A stretch of DNA of 64,000 bases from the NCBI GenBank assembly GCA_000828835.1, contig AP014633.1, positions 2,046,001 to 2,110,000 of the forward strand, written 5' to 3'. The notes below the pieces were generated by a model. The model was not told where the DNA came from. It saw nothing but the letters and a program-made list of their open reading frames with translations, and searched no databases. Numbering within the stretch: position 1 is the stretch's first letter; every line of letters starts with the position of its first letter. Made by a program: the position numbers and the translations under genes. Source of the stretch: Thioploca ingrica. Lineage in GTDB: Bacteria; Pseudomonadota; Gammaproteobacteria; Beggiatoales; Beggiatoaceae. Below, one piece after another: positions 9,306 through 19,388 of the stretch.

Positions 9306-10442
9306 ATGTTTGCCAAAGTGATTTACAGAAATATCTACAACACCATTAAATCTCGTCGCTTGAGAGTAATGGCTTTAAAAAGCATGCAATTACTGGGTCT
9401 ACCGACTTATCGCATTAATATCGATACAATTAATACTTGCAATCTGCGCTGCATCATGTGTTACATGTCTTTAGAAGAGATGCACCAAGCTAAATCAGAA
9501 ATCATGCCCATAGAATTATTTGAATCAATTGCTAAACAAACTTTTCACCAAACTCGGTTTTTGGAACTTTCTTGTGGTTTTGAACCCTTTATGAATAAGA
9601 AGTTCCTAGATTATGTTCGCATAGCAAGAAAGTTATGTCCTGGACATATCAGCATTTGTACTAACGGTCTGTTAATGAAGGAACAAACCGTATATGAAAT
9701 CTTTAGCGAGAATTTATTAGATGAAATTATTATTAGTATAGATGGGATTACTGAATTCACTTATAATAATATTCGAGTTAATGGAAGTTTTTCTAAGTTA
9801 CTGTCGGTATTAAATTCCATTAAAAAACAAAAAGAAACTAGTCAGAAAAACATCATCGTTAGAATAAACTATACCATGATGAAAAGTAATATCGAAGAAT
9901 TAAAAGATATCTATGATTTTGTAAAAAACTACCAGATTGATGTACTACAATTGAGACATGCTAAATTAACCCTTCCATTTGCTCATTTGTACAATGAAAC
10001 GCTATTTTTCCATCAAGAATTATATGATTTCACAATAAAAACCATTAGAACCCAATTTGAGCAGGATAAAAGCAAAACGCTTATATATCCACCTTTATTT
10101 GCAGAAAGTAACAATAAAACTAGCGTTGCTAATAAAGCAAATTGTGCCTATGCTTTTTTCAATTTCATCATTTCTAGTAATGGCAATGTTAATATGTGTA
10201 GTATTGGCAAAATTGGTAATTTCCACCAACAGTCTTTTCAAGAAATGTTAGAATCACCTGCTGTCAAGCAAATACATCAGCAGTTATTGAAAGGAGACTA
10301 TCAGGAACTTTGTAAAGAATGTTATATTGTCAGCGATATAGGTGATATCCAACATAAAAGTACTTTTATTCAAGAAAAACTCGTACCAGATAGATTAAGA
10401 GAATTAAAGATAACCATAGAAAATAAGCCTATTGCACCATAG
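9306..10442 (+). CDS. Radical SAM/SPASM domain protein
   Basis: A 378-residue radical SAM protein. The cluster-binding cysteines C45, C49 and C52 lie in NTCNLRCIMCYMS (CxxxCxxC). A C-terminal SPASM-like region carries further cysteines: NCAYAFFNFII, NVNMCSIGKIGN and LCKECY. They could hold one or two auxiliary Fe-S clusters. It is preceded by AGAGAG-rich sequence that can act as a ribosome-binding site. Nearby glycosyltransferases suggest modification of a sugar or of a peptide/lipid carrier, but the reaction cannot be assigned. No obvious precursor peptide gene is adjacent. Confidence 0.85.
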   Translation: MFAKVIYRNIYNTIKSRRLRVMALKSMQLLGLPTYRINIDTINTCNLRCIMCYMSLEEMHQAKSEIMPIELFESIAKQTFHQTRFLELSCGFEPFMNKKFLDYVRIARKLCPGHISICTNGLLMKEQTVYEIFSENLLDEIIISIDGITEFTYNNIRVNGSFSKLLSVLNSIKKQKETSQKNIIVRINYTMMKSNIEELKDIYDFVKNYQIDVLQLRHAKLTLPFAHLYNETLFFHQELYDFTIKTIRTQFEQDKSKTLIYPPLFAESNNKTSVANKANCAYAFFNFIISSNGNVNMCSIGKIGNFHQQSFQEMLESPAVKQIHQQLLKGDYQELCKECYIVSDIGDIQHKSTFIQEKLVPDRLRELKITIENKPIAP

Positions 10443-10451
10443 GATCTGAAG

Positions 10452-11678
10452 TTGCGAATTCTCATTCAAAGCATTAATTACCCACCAGAATCCATTAGTA
10501 CCGGCAAATACAATGGTGAAATGGCGGAATGGTTAGCGGCAAAAGGACATCAAGTCACGATGATTACCGCACCGCCTTATTATCCACAATGGCAAATCTG
10601 GAAAGGATATTCTGCGGTTACTTATTCTGTTGAAATAATCCATCAAGTCAAAGTAGTTCGTTGTCCACTGTGGGTACCCCAAAAGCCATCTACTTTTAAA
10701 CGGATTCTACATTTATTATCCTTCACTTTATCTGCCGCCCCGGTCGTATTTTGGCAAATAGTGAAAGAACAACCGGATATCGTTATTGTGATTCAACCTT
10801 ATTTCTTTGCAGCACCTTGGATACGATTAGTTTCTTTATTCAGTAAAAGTAAAATTTGGCTACATATTCAGGATTATGAAATAGATACCGCTTTTGAATT
10901 AGGTTTTTTGAAATTAAAATGGTTACGGTGTTTCGCCACGCTGATTGAAAGTCGGTTATTACGCTCGGTTGATCGCGTTTCAACGGTATCCAGTCGAATG
11001 ATGGAACGCCTCAGTTTGAAGGGAGTGTGTCCGGAAAAAACCTTCTTTTTTCCTAATTGGGTTGATACTCAAACGATTTTTCCTCTGGATAGCAATGAAG
11101 TCTTTCGTCAACAACTGGGGCTAACTGCTGAGAACTTTGTTGCCTTATATGCCGGTAATATGGGTGTCAAACAAGGACTCGACTTAATTATCAAAGCAGC
11201 CAAACAGTTAATAGACCACAAACACATTGTGTTTGTTCTTTGTGGCGAAGGTGCACAGCGAAAACAGTTACTCACAGAAGCACAAGGTCTAAACAATATT
11301 AAATGGATTCCTTTACAACCTTATAAACAACTTAATCAATTGCTTAATATAGCCGATGTTCATTTGTTACCTCAACGTGAAGACGCGGCTGATTTGGTCA
11401 TGCCCTCTAAATTAAGTGGAATGTTAGCGAGTGGGCGTCCGGTATTAACGACAGCTCATCAAGAAACCCAAGTCGCCGAAATTGTCAAAAATGCCGGTTT
11501 AGTGGTACCACCTAACCAGGTCGATTTGTTTGTCGAAGCACTCTTAAAATTAGCCTCTGATACCGAGAAACGAATTCTGTGGGGAAAACAAGCACGCACT
11601 ATAGCTATTCAACAATGGGATAAAGAACGGATATTAACTCAATTCGAACAAGGATTATTAAATTGTATTGAAATTTAG
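10452..11678 (+). CDS. WcaI/WbuB-like family 4 glycosyltransferase
   Basis: A 408-residue GT-B enzyme. The N-terminus, IQSINYPPESISTGKYNGEM, followed by PPYYPQW, is characteristic of the WcaI/WbuB group of colanic-acid and O-antigen glycosyltransferases. The C-terminal domain has ALYAGNMGVKQGLDLIIKAA and LLPQREDAADLVMPSKL, typical of this group. The start is TTG at 10452, with AGGA about eight bases upstream. It is the last intact gene of the polysaccharide cluster and is followed by a perfect 16-base palindrome. Confidence 0.85.
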   Translation: MRILIQSINYPPESISTGKYNGEMAEWLAAKGHQVTMITAPPYYPQWQIWKGYSAVTYSVEIIHQVKVVRCPLWVPQKPSTFKRILHLLSFTLSAAPVVFWQIVKEQPDIVIVIQPYFFAAPWIRLVSLFSKSKIWLHIQDYEIDTAFELGFLKLKWLRCFATLIESRLLRSVDRVSTVSSRMMERLSLKGVCPEKTFFFPNWVDTQTIFPLDSNEVFRQQLGLTAENFVALYAGNMGVKQGLDLIIKAAKQLIDHKHIVFVLCGEGAQRKQLLTEAQGLNNIKWIPLQPYKQLNQLLNIADVHLLPQREDAADLVMPSKLSGMLASGRPVLTTAHQETQVAEIVKNAGLVVPPNQVDLFVEALLKLASDTEKRILWGKQARTIAIQQWDKERILTQFEQGLLNCIEI

Positions 11679-11682
11679 AAAT

Positions 11683-11698
11683 ATCGCTAGCTAGCGAT
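11683..11698. repeat. Perfect 16-base palindrome
   Basis: ATCGCTAGCTAGCGAT reads identically on both strands and starts five bases after the end of the last polysaccharide gene. It could be a protein-binding site or a short hairpin. There is no T-run after it, so it is not a standard terminator. Confidence 0.5.
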
Positions 11699-11829
11699 GT
11701 TACCCCAGAAAAACCGGTATAGGTCAAGCCTCACTAGAGTAGCACAACCCAATTTAATTATTCTCCCCCTCTCCTCGCACACAACAGAAAACCTACTCAT
11801 TGAGGTCAGTTTAAGATTATTGTTAGGTT

Positions 11830-12009
11830 ATGCACTCACCTAATATTGTCGGTACTTTACTTGCTCAATTGGGTATGCCCACTGAATTACATCCATAAAT
11901 TAACTGGTTTTCCTTATTAATCGAACCGAGTATCATTGCTGTTGCCGGGGGATTACCCACTGGGCGTATTTATCAATTGAATCCAGTTACTGCCATGAAA
12001 AGTTTATAA
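11830..12009 (+). pseudogene. Possible FtsX/MacB-type permease C-terminal remnant
   Basis: One frame reads about 60 codons with a single internal TAA (11896-11898) and ends in a hydrophobic segment followed by GGLPTGRIYQLNPVTAMKSL. This resembles the extreme C-terminus of FtsX-type ABC transporter permeases (hydrophobic helix, then ..A.R..RLNPVEAL). No start, no upstream domains and no ATPase partner remain. The resemblance is short, so confidence is low. Confidence 0.35.
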
Positions 12010-12051
12010 AAATCTATTATCATTACTGCCTTTTTCTTAACTAACTAACCA

Positions 12052-12078
12052 GGGTAACCGCCAGGGTTGCCCCTACGG
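12052..12078 (+). repeat. GGGTAACC...TTGCCCCT repeat element
   Basis: A short imperfect inverted repeat, GGGTAACCGCCAGG followed by GTTGCCCCTACGG. It ends 13 bases before the surE start, so it lies in the surE leader. A close relative is present upstream of rpsB (46824-46850, opposite strand). Confidence 0.55.
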
Positions 12079-12091
12079 ATAACTCAATTTG

Positions 12092-12850
12092 ATGAAAATT
12101 TTAGTAAGCAATGATGATGGTTATCAAGCGCCAGGTATTATTTGTTTAGCAGAAACTTTACAGCAATTCGCTCAAGTCACGGTGGTCGCACCGGATCGCA
12201 ATCGGAGTGGTGCCAGTAATTCACTTACCCTTGAATATCCACTTCGACCACGACAAGCAGACAATGGTTTTATTTATGTTGATGGTACCCCGACTGACTG
12301 TGTTCATATTGCTATTACTGGTTTACTAGATGAGCAACCGGATATCGTCGTTTCAGGTATTAATGCGGGTCCTAATTTAGGTGACGATGTGATTTATTCT
12401 GGTACCGTTGCAGCGGCGATGGAAGGACGTTTTCTCGGGTTACCGGCTTTAGCCGTTTCTTTAGCCGGTTCTAAGAAACTACGCTATTATCAAACCGCCG
12501 CTCAAGTCGTAAAAATCTTATTAGCGCGCTTGCAAACGGATAACTTACCTTTACCGGTTGACACTATCCTGAATATTAATGTTCCCGACTGTCCTTGGGA
12601 ATCTTTAAGAGGAATGCAAGTTACTCGCTTAGGTAGTCGTCACTGTTCAACCCCGGCGATAAAAAGTGAAGATCCACATGGTAATCCAATTTATTGGGTT
12701 GGTTCTTCTGGTCCAGAACAAGATGCCGGGCCTGGCACTGATTTTTATGCAGTTAATCAATCCTTTGTTTCTATAACGCCGCTTCATGTCGATTTAACTC
12801 TTTATGCTATTCTACCTCAATTACGAGAATGGCTAGAAAGGACTCAATAA
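12092..12850 (+). CDS. surE: 5'/3'-nucleotidase SurE
   Basis: A 252-residue stationary-phase survival phosphatase that dephosphorylates nucleoside monophosphates, usually metal-dependent. The N-terminus [16 protein letters not shown] carries the DD metal pair and [14 protein letters not shown] is the phosphate-binding loop. [10 protein letters not shown] and [20 protein letters not shown] are the remaining family blocks. I chose ATG 12092 because SurE proteins begin directly at MKIL; a TTG lies one codon upstream. Length is normal. pcm, nlpD and rpoS, often linked to surE in gammaproteobacteria, are not next to it here. Confidence 0.95.
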   Translation: MKILVSNDDGYQAPGIICLAETLQQFAQVTVVAPDRNRSGASNSLTLEYPLRPRQADNGFIYVDGTPTDCVHIAITGLLDEQPDIVVSGINAGPNLGDDVIYSGTVAAAMEGRFLGLPALAVSLAGSKKLRYYQTAAQVVKILLARLQTDNLPLPVDTILNINVPDCPWESLRGMQVTRLGSRHCSTPAIKSEDPHGNPIYWVGSSGPEQDAGPGTDFYAVNQSFVSITPLHVDLTLYAILPQLREWLERTQ

Positions 12851-12856
12851 GCGCTT

Positions 12857-12889
12857 GCCCTTACTTCAGATTACTTTGCTTATAAGGGC
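12857..12889 (+). terminator. Candidate hairpin after surE
   Basis: GCCCTTA and TAAGGGC form a seven-base-pair stem with a 19-base loop starting seven bases after the surE stop codon. The following bases are TAATTATT, only weakly T-rich. This may be a poor intrinsic terminator. Confidence 0.3.
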
Positions 12890-13044
12890 TAATTATTCCC
12901 AATCATATTTCTTGAATAGGTTGTCAATCTTATGATAGAGTTCTGTTAAATTGAATTTAAACCCAACCAGTTACTTATTTTTTAACAGAATGGATATTCA
13001 TTCGGTAAGTCTAAAAGTAATCTGTTAATAACTCTTTAATCGTC

Positions 13045-14307
13045 ATGAAAACCGCTCTTACCGAAGTCGTTCAACAAGCCACTTGGGGTAAAGAAGTTGA
13101 ACAAATTTTACGTGCTTGTGTGCATTGTGGTTTTTGCACGGCCGTTTGTCCCACTTATCAATTACTCGGTAATGAATTGGACAGCCCACGTGGGCGCATT
13201 TATTTGATTAAGTCCTGTTTGGAAGGTAACCCGGTTGGTTTAGAAACCCAGCGTCATCTCGATTTGTGTTTAACTTGCCGCGCTTGCGAAACGGCTTGCC
13301 CATCTGGCGTTCAGTACGGACGCTTATTGGATATTGGGCGTAATCTGATAGAAGAGCAGCTAACACGTCCATTAAAGCCACGGTTATGGCGATGGATGGT
13401 GCGGGCTATATTGTCCCATCCACGGCGTTTTAATACTTTGTTGGATATCGGACGAATATTTCATCTCATTTTACCCAAAACCTTACGCGAAAAAATTCCA
13501 CCTTTGATTAAAACGGCCGATTGGCCAGTACCTAACCATACTCGTCATATGATGGTATTAGAAGGTTGTGTTCAACCCAGTTTAGTACCCACCATTAATG
13601 TAGCAACGGCTCGCGTATTAGATAGATTAGGAATTAGTTTACTCCGAACTTCGGTGGGATGTTGTGGAGCACTAAACTATCATTTAGGCGCTCAAGCAGA
13701 AGCATTGAATCAAATGCGACGGATGATTGACGAATGGTGGCCTTGTTTAGAAACCGGTACCGAAGCCATTGTTATCACCGCCAGTGGTTGTGGTACTTTA
13801 GTTAAAGATTATGGTTATTTATTCCGTGATGATCCCCAATATGCGGATAAAGCTGCCCGAGTGTCAGAATTAACTTTTGATATCAGTGAAATCTTAATTA
13901 AAGAAAATATTTCGGCTTTACTGCCATCAACACCACCACCACACTCCACTAAGAAAGTCGCCTTACACATTCCTTGTAGCTTACGACATGGGCAAAAACA
14001 AGAGGGTCTAATCGAATCTTTGCTTACTCAGTTTGGCTTTGAGTTAACAGCAGTAGCCGATAATTTTACTTGTTGTGGATCGGCAGGGGCTTATTCAATC
14101 CTGTATCCAACGATTTCTCAACAATTACGCGAGAATAAATTAACTGCTCTACAAGCGGGTGAACCACAAGTGATAGCAACAGCTAATATTGGTTGCCAAA
14201 TTCATTTACAAAGTCAGTCTCCAATCCCAGTGCGACATTGGATTGAATTAATTGCCGATCGATTAGATAATCGTCTCTTGGTGTCGCAAAGAAAGAACCG
14301 ACTTTGA
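13045..14307 (+). CDS. glcF: Glycolate oxidase iron-sulfur subunit GlcF
   Basis: A 420-residue Fe-S protein. Two ferredoxin-like 4Fe-4S motifs are near the N-terminus: CVHCGFCTAVCP (about residues 25-36) and CLTCRACETACPSG (about residues 74-87). Two CCG domains follow, with GCCGALNYH and CCGSAGAYS. This is the layout of GlcF, which passes electrons from glycolate oxidation to the quinone pool. glcD and glcE are not adjacent, so the partner subunits must be encoded elsewhere. A related heterodisulfide-reductase-type Fe-S subunit is the alternative, but the length and motif spacing fit GlcF well. Confidence 0.9.
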   Translation: MKTALTEVVQQATWGKEVEQILRACVHCGFCTAVCPTYQLLGNELDSPRGRIYLIKSCLEGNPVGLETQRHLDLCLTCRACETACPSGVQYGRLLDIGRNLIEEQLTRPLKPRLWRWMVRAILSHPRRFNTLLDIGRIFHLILPKTLREKIPPLIKTADWPVPNHTRHMMVLEGCVQPSLVPTINVATARVLDRLGISLLRTSVGCCGALNYHLGAQAEALNQMRRMIDEWWPCLETGTEAIVITASGCGTLVKDYGYLFRDDPQYADKAARVSELTFDISEILIKENISALLPSTPPPHSTKKVALHIPCSLRHGQKQEGLIESLLTQFGFELTAVADNFTCCGSAGAYSILYPTISQQLRENKLTALQAGEPQVIATANIGCQIHLQSQSPIPVRHWIELIADRLDNRLLVSQRKNRL

Positions 14308-14343
14308 AAAAATAAGTAATCCCACTGGAAAACGGTGAATTCT

Positions 14344-15348
14344 TTATTCCAGCGTTAATACCACTTTGCCTAAAGTATGTCCCGCTTCCATGAGTTGATG
14401 CGCTTGCGCTACCTTTGCTAGGGGAAAAACCTGGCTCACTTTAACTTGTAATTGACCGAGTTCAATCATCTGATTGGCTGCTTCTAACATTTGCCGTTGC
14501 GCAATGCGGGCTGCTGACATCCCTTGCAACAGAGGCGTCAGCATGAGTTCGTAACTGAGGCTGATATTTCGTAATTTTGCTAATTTAATCGCTTCCTCGT
14601 TGCAGGCTTTTTCCAAGAGGGTAACAATTTTTCCATAAATACGGGTTGCTGCGATAGATCGGCAAAAAGTTTCTCCACCAACGGTGTCAAAAACAACATC
14701 AACTCCCTGACCTTGAGTCCAATCGAGGGTCGCTTGCACAAAATCAGTTTGAGTGTAGTCAATACAATGATCAGCACCCAATGATTGCGCAAAAGCCGAT
14801 TTGTCAGGGCTACTCACGGTGACAGCAACACGTGCTCCTAAGTTTTTAGCTAATTGAATCGCTAAATGACCGACTCCACCCGCACCAGCATGAATTAAAA
14901 CGGTTTGATTAGCTTGTAATTGTACTCGATCAACTAATGATTCCCAGGCTGTAATCCAAGCAAGTGGTAAAGCGGCGGCGGCTGGCATGGAAAGTTGATG
15001 GGGCTTGAGGGCAGCATAATCTTGATGAATGACAGTATATTCTGCATAGTTACCGGGTTCATCGGTACCAATGCCACCATTAAAAAAATAAACTTCGTCG
15101 CCAACTTGGAAACGGGTAACGGCTTCACCCACGGATTCAACGACCCCGGCACCATCACAACCGAGAATTTTGGGTAACTTATCGGGCGCAATTCCACCCC
15201 GATTGCGCATTTTGTAATCGACCGGATTGACTCCGGCAGCCTGTAAACATACTCGTAGGTACTCTGGATGAGGAATCGGTGGGATATCGACTTCGGTTAA
15301 TTTCAAGACTTCTATACCACCAGCGGCAGTGAGTAAAACAGCTTTCAT
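14344..15348 (-). CDS. Zinc-independent quinone oxidoreductase-like dehydrogenase
   Basis: A 334-residue medium-chain dehydrogenase/reductase. The N-terminal GroES-like domain has AAGVNPVDYKMRN, the quinone-reductase-type pattern without catalytic zinc ligands. The Rossmann nucleotide-binding motif is HAGAGGVGHLAIQLAKNLGA (about residues 153-172), followed by VFDTVGGETFCRS. It probably reduces quinones or enones with NADPH. It converges with glcF, with about 36 bases between the stops. No operon partner is seen. Confidence 0.85.
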   Translation of the reverse strand: MKAVLLTAAGGIEVLKLTEVDIPPIPHPEYLRVCLQAAGVNPVDYKMRNRGGIAPDKLPKILGCDGAGVVESVGEAVTRFQVGDEVYFFNGGIGTDEPGNYAEYTVIHQDYAALKPHQLSMPAAAALPLAWITAWESLVDRVQLQANQTVLIHAGAGGVGHLAIQLAKNLGARVAVTVSSPDKSAFAQSLGADHCIDYTQTDFVQATLDWTQGQGVDVVFDTVGGETFCRSIAATRIYGKIVTLLEKACNEEAIKLAKLRNISLSYELMLTPLLQGMSAARIAQRQMLEAANQMIELGQLQVKVSQVFPLAKVAQAHQLMEAGHTLGKVVLTLE

Positions 15349-15493
15349 GGTGCTTTTCCATTATCAGTTATCAATATATTACGTTAATCAACGTACTTAT
15401 GATCGGTCAATTCTATAAGAGATAGATTGACAATTAGTTAATTTTTTATAAATATGAGTCTTTGAATAATGATGGCTATTTCAGTTGATTATC

Positions 15494-16030
15494 ATGATTA
15501 ATTCTGCTACCGAACGTTTATTTTTTGCTTTATGGCCTAATGAAACCGTATTTTCTCATTTGAGTCAACTCAGTCAAGCGGTTACTCATACTCAGGGGAT
15601 TATGGGTAAAATGATTCCACCCGTCAATTGGCATATCACCCTCGCTTTTTTAGGTAATATAAATATGGCTACTAAACAGTGTCTGCAACAAGCAGCTGCA
15701 ACAGTGAAAAGTGATAGGTTTAATTTGTCTTTAGATCAATTGGGTTATTGGCCTAAAACGCAGATTTTGTGGTTGGGGGCTAGTCAAACTCCTGAACCAC
15801 TCGCTCAACTGGTTATTCAACTCACGATGGCTTTGCAAAGCTGTGGGTATCATCCGGAGAAACGTCCTTTTCATGCGCATATTACCTTAATGCGTAAAGC
15901 CAATCGAATTAAAAATTTGCCGAGTATTACTCCCATTAGTTGGTCAGTTCAAGATTTTTGTCTTGTTCGTTCAACGCTGACCACCGGTAGTGCACATTAT
16001 GAGATAATAACCCGGTGGGCGCTTACTTAA
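15494..16030 (+). CDS. thpR: RNA 2',3'-cyclic phosphodiesterase ThpR
   Basis: A 178-residue member of the 2H phosphoesterase superfamily. The two catalytic histidine motifs are NWHITLAFLGN and HAHITLMRKA, both of the HxTx type. The N-terminus RLFFALWPNE is typical of ThpR/LigT proteins, which open 2',3'-cyclic phosphates at RNA ends. The preferred start is ATG 15494; a TTG lies three codons upstream. Length is normal for the family. Confidence 0.92.
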   Translation: MINSATERLFFALWPNETVFSHLSQLSQAVTHTQGIMGKMIPPVNWHITLAFLGNINMATKQCLQQAAATVKSDRFNLSLDQLGYWPKTQILWLGASQTPEPLAQLVIQLTMALQSCGYHPEKRPFHAHITLMRKANRIKNLPSITPISWSVQDFCLVRSTLTTGSAHYEIITRWALT

Positions 16031-16060
16031 GTTAAACGTTATATTGATATTTTTTTATTT

Positions 16061-16354
16061 TCAATTATGTAATTTGCTGGTGGTTACCGAGGTTATCTGA
16101 GTAGCAGATAAGGCTTGACTAAGTAAATTAACCAGTTTTCTTGCACCACTGGCGGATAAGGCAATTCGAGTGTGTATGGGCAAATAAGTTTCTCCATTGT
16201 TTGGCTCCGTTAAAGTGCCCGAAGAAAAATTGATAATAACTTCTTCTCCAGTCGCACTAATCACAAATTGTGAGGCGTATAAAGCACTCGTTTGCTCATA
16301 GCGCAATTGGGGTTGTTGAATAAATTGATTTTCAAAGAGTTTAGTTGTTGACAT
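16061..16354 (-). CDS. Small DUF3467-like protein
   Basis: A 97-residue protein with no signal peptide or membrane segment. The middle section (SALYASQFVISATGEEVIINF, a loop, then PIHTRIALSASGARKLVNLL) matches the beta-strand/loop/helix outline of DUF3467-type proteins. Those carry a YA.. start and an R.V.SP..AK.L pattern. Function is unknown for the family. It is divergent from trxB, with about 170 bases between. Confidence 0.6.
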   Translation of the reverse strand: MSTTKLFENQFIQQPQLRYEQTSALYASQFVISATGEEVIINFSSGTLTEPNNGETYLPIHTRIALSASGARKLVNLLSQALSATQITSVTTSKLHN

Positions 16355-16479
16355 AAAGGCTACCTGGCTATTGGAGCAGTAAAGAATAAGACTATTTTCA
16401 AAGTCATTAATAACAAGATGATTTTTCTTCGGTGGTGAAATAAGAACTTTACCTAATAAAAAGTTATAATTTAATATAA

Positions 16480-17487
<1,008 letters not shown>

Positions 17488-17542
17488 GGATGATAAAAAA
17501 AAACCATCGTGATGAGAAATTGAGTAATCTAAACCATAACGA

Positions 17543-18748
17543 ATGCGCTATAAATATCAAGCGATTGATGCTCAACAACAACAAGTAAGCGGAACTTTAG
17601 CGGCTAACACCGAAAGAGAAGCCCTGCGTCAATTGCAGCGACGGGGACTGACTCCTCTTTACCTCACCGCCACTGACTCTCCGCTTCAGAGTGACCGCAC
17701 TTTCCGTGGTAATAAGCCCAAACAGAAAGATATTTTAATTGTCTTGCACGAACTAACCACTTTACTGGAATCGGAGGTCACTTTAATTGAAGCCGTAGAG
17801 TCTATCGCCCATTCTTCCCATCATCCCTTTATTACTCAAACATTTACTAATATAGCGATTAAACTTCGCCAAGGAACCGCTTTTTCAATCACCTTACAAA
17901 CGAGTCCACTTCAGTTACCTTGGTATCTGCTGCAATTAGTCGAAGCGGGGGAGTTGACTGGTAAATTAGCAAGTGCGTTACGCGATGCCCTTAATCAAAT
18001 GGAATATGAGATCCAAATTGCCAATGAAATGCGCAATGCCCTAACTTATCCAGTTATCCTTATTGTTTCTGGTATTGCGGCTATTATCATGATTTTCACC
18101 ATCGTGGTTCCTCGCTTCGCTAATATTCTTAAAAATCGTGGAGATCATATACCGCTCTTAGCGCAGTGGGTCTTAAATACCGGTATGTTATTAAATACTC
18201 ATGTAGAATGGCTAGTCGGTAGCTTGGTAGTACTGTTGGTTATTGCAATTTACTTATTCACTCAACCGTACTTACGCGCCAAATTGAAAGATAGGATAGC
18301 CCTATTACCTCTAATAGGAATGTGGATTCTGGAAGCAGAAACGGCACGCTGGGCAGCGATGATGGGGACTTTACTGGAAAATCGGGTGGCGTTACTACAT
18401 GCGCTGGAATTATCGGCTCAAGGCATTAAATTACCGCGGTTAAACGCTAAATTAATTCAAGTCAGTAAAGCGGTTAAAACCGGTTCTACTTTGTCACAAG
18501 CATTACAAGATAATGACGCCCTAACTCCAACCGGACATAATCTCATTCGCGCCGGTGAACGAGCCGGTCAATTACCACGGATGTTACGTTCACTAGCAAA
18601 ATTATTAGAAGAAAGTGGTCGATTGCGAATGAAACGGTTTTTATTATTACTTGAACCCATTGCCATTTTGGTCATTGGTGGAATAATCGGTGTGATTATC
18701 ACCGGGGTGATTTTAGCAATTACTAGTGTGAATGAAATAACGTTGTAG
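17543..18748 (+). CDS. GspF/PilC-family inner-membrane protein
   Basis: A 401-residue type II secretion/type IV pilus F-family protein. It contains two related cytoplasmic domains, each followed by hydrophobic segments: about residues 168-192, 223-245 and 369-394. The N-terminal RYKYQAIDAQQQQVSGTL is the typical start of GspF, and VEAGELTGKLASAL and RAGERAGQLPRML are the two family signatures. It is an orphan here. No ATPase, pilin or other secretion gene lies in the window, so the system it serves cannot be named. Confidence 0.85.
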   Translation: MRYKYQAIDAQQQQVSGTLAANTEREALRQLQRRGLTPLYLTATDSPLQSDRTFRGNKPKQKDILIVLHELTTLLESEVTLIEAVESIAHSSHHPFITQTFTNIAIKLRQGTAFSITLQTSPLQLPWYLLQLVEAGELTGKLASALRDALNQMEYEIQIANEMRNALTYPVILIVSGIAAIIMIFTIVVPRFANILKNRGDHIPLLAQWVLNTGMLLNTHVEWLVGSLVVLLVIAIYLFTQPYLRAKLKDRIALLPLIGMWILEAETARWAAMMGTLLENRVALLHALELSAQGIKLPRLNAKLIQVSKAVKTGSTLSQALQDNDALTPTGHNLIRAGERAGQLPRMLRSLAKLLEESGRLRMKRFLLLLEPIAILVIGGIIGVIITGVILAITSVNEITL

Positions 18749-18797
18749 GAATCGTCTTCTTCTAAATATAAAAATTTTCTCATTTAGGATATAGGTA

Positions 18798-19386
18798 TTA
18801 CTGATGACAACCCGTTAATAAAGCCAATGATTGAGTGGATTCGGTCTGGGACGGTTTTGAGGAAGTTGTGTGAACCGAGATTGGAGTATTAAGAGTTGAA
18901 ACTATCAGGGGACTCGGTTTTAAATCGAAAGGTGATAGCAAAGAACTCCCCGCTAGGCGATTGACTATAAAGCTACTCCGATTGAGATATTCTGCCAAGG
19001 TCATTGCTTCACAGGGTCTTGGTAATAAGCCACTCACATCAGTGAACGTTGTCGGTAAAACTAACAAACTATTACTGACAGTCTTATCGGGGGAGGTGAT
19101 AACAATTTGCCCATCAATGCCTAATCGGGAAGAAGCACTGACTAAACTGTTCAGGGTTTTTAGAAAGTTGTCGGTGACGAGACGAATATTGCCGCCGTGT
19201 CCTTGGTCAGCTTGTGCTATGATTTGACTCTGGTCTAACACGACAAAATCAGGATTTTCAATGGTGATATTGCCACCATTGCCTATGCCACCATGAACGC
19301 TGGTGGGTGGTGCCGTCGGTAATAATTTCAGCACTGACTTGACTGTTTAGAGCCAGTAGAATGATCAAACGACTGGTTTTTAACAC
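18798..19386 (-). pseudogene. Core-deleted two-partner-secretion haemagglutinin-like gene
   Basis: From GTG 19386 one frame encodes a signal peptide (LIILLALNSQVSA) and then EIITDGT, the normal start of the mature TPS domain of filamentous haemagglutinin-like exoproteins. Immediately after this the coding frame changes. A second frame gives about 165 residues typical of the C-terminal end of the same family (GGIGNGGNITI, DQSQIIAQADQGHGGNI, ASSRLGIDGQIVI), ending at 18798. Nearly the whole central beta-helix is missing and the joint is out of frame. It is a remnant, not a functional adhesin. Confidence 0.75.
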
Positions 19387-19388
19387 GG

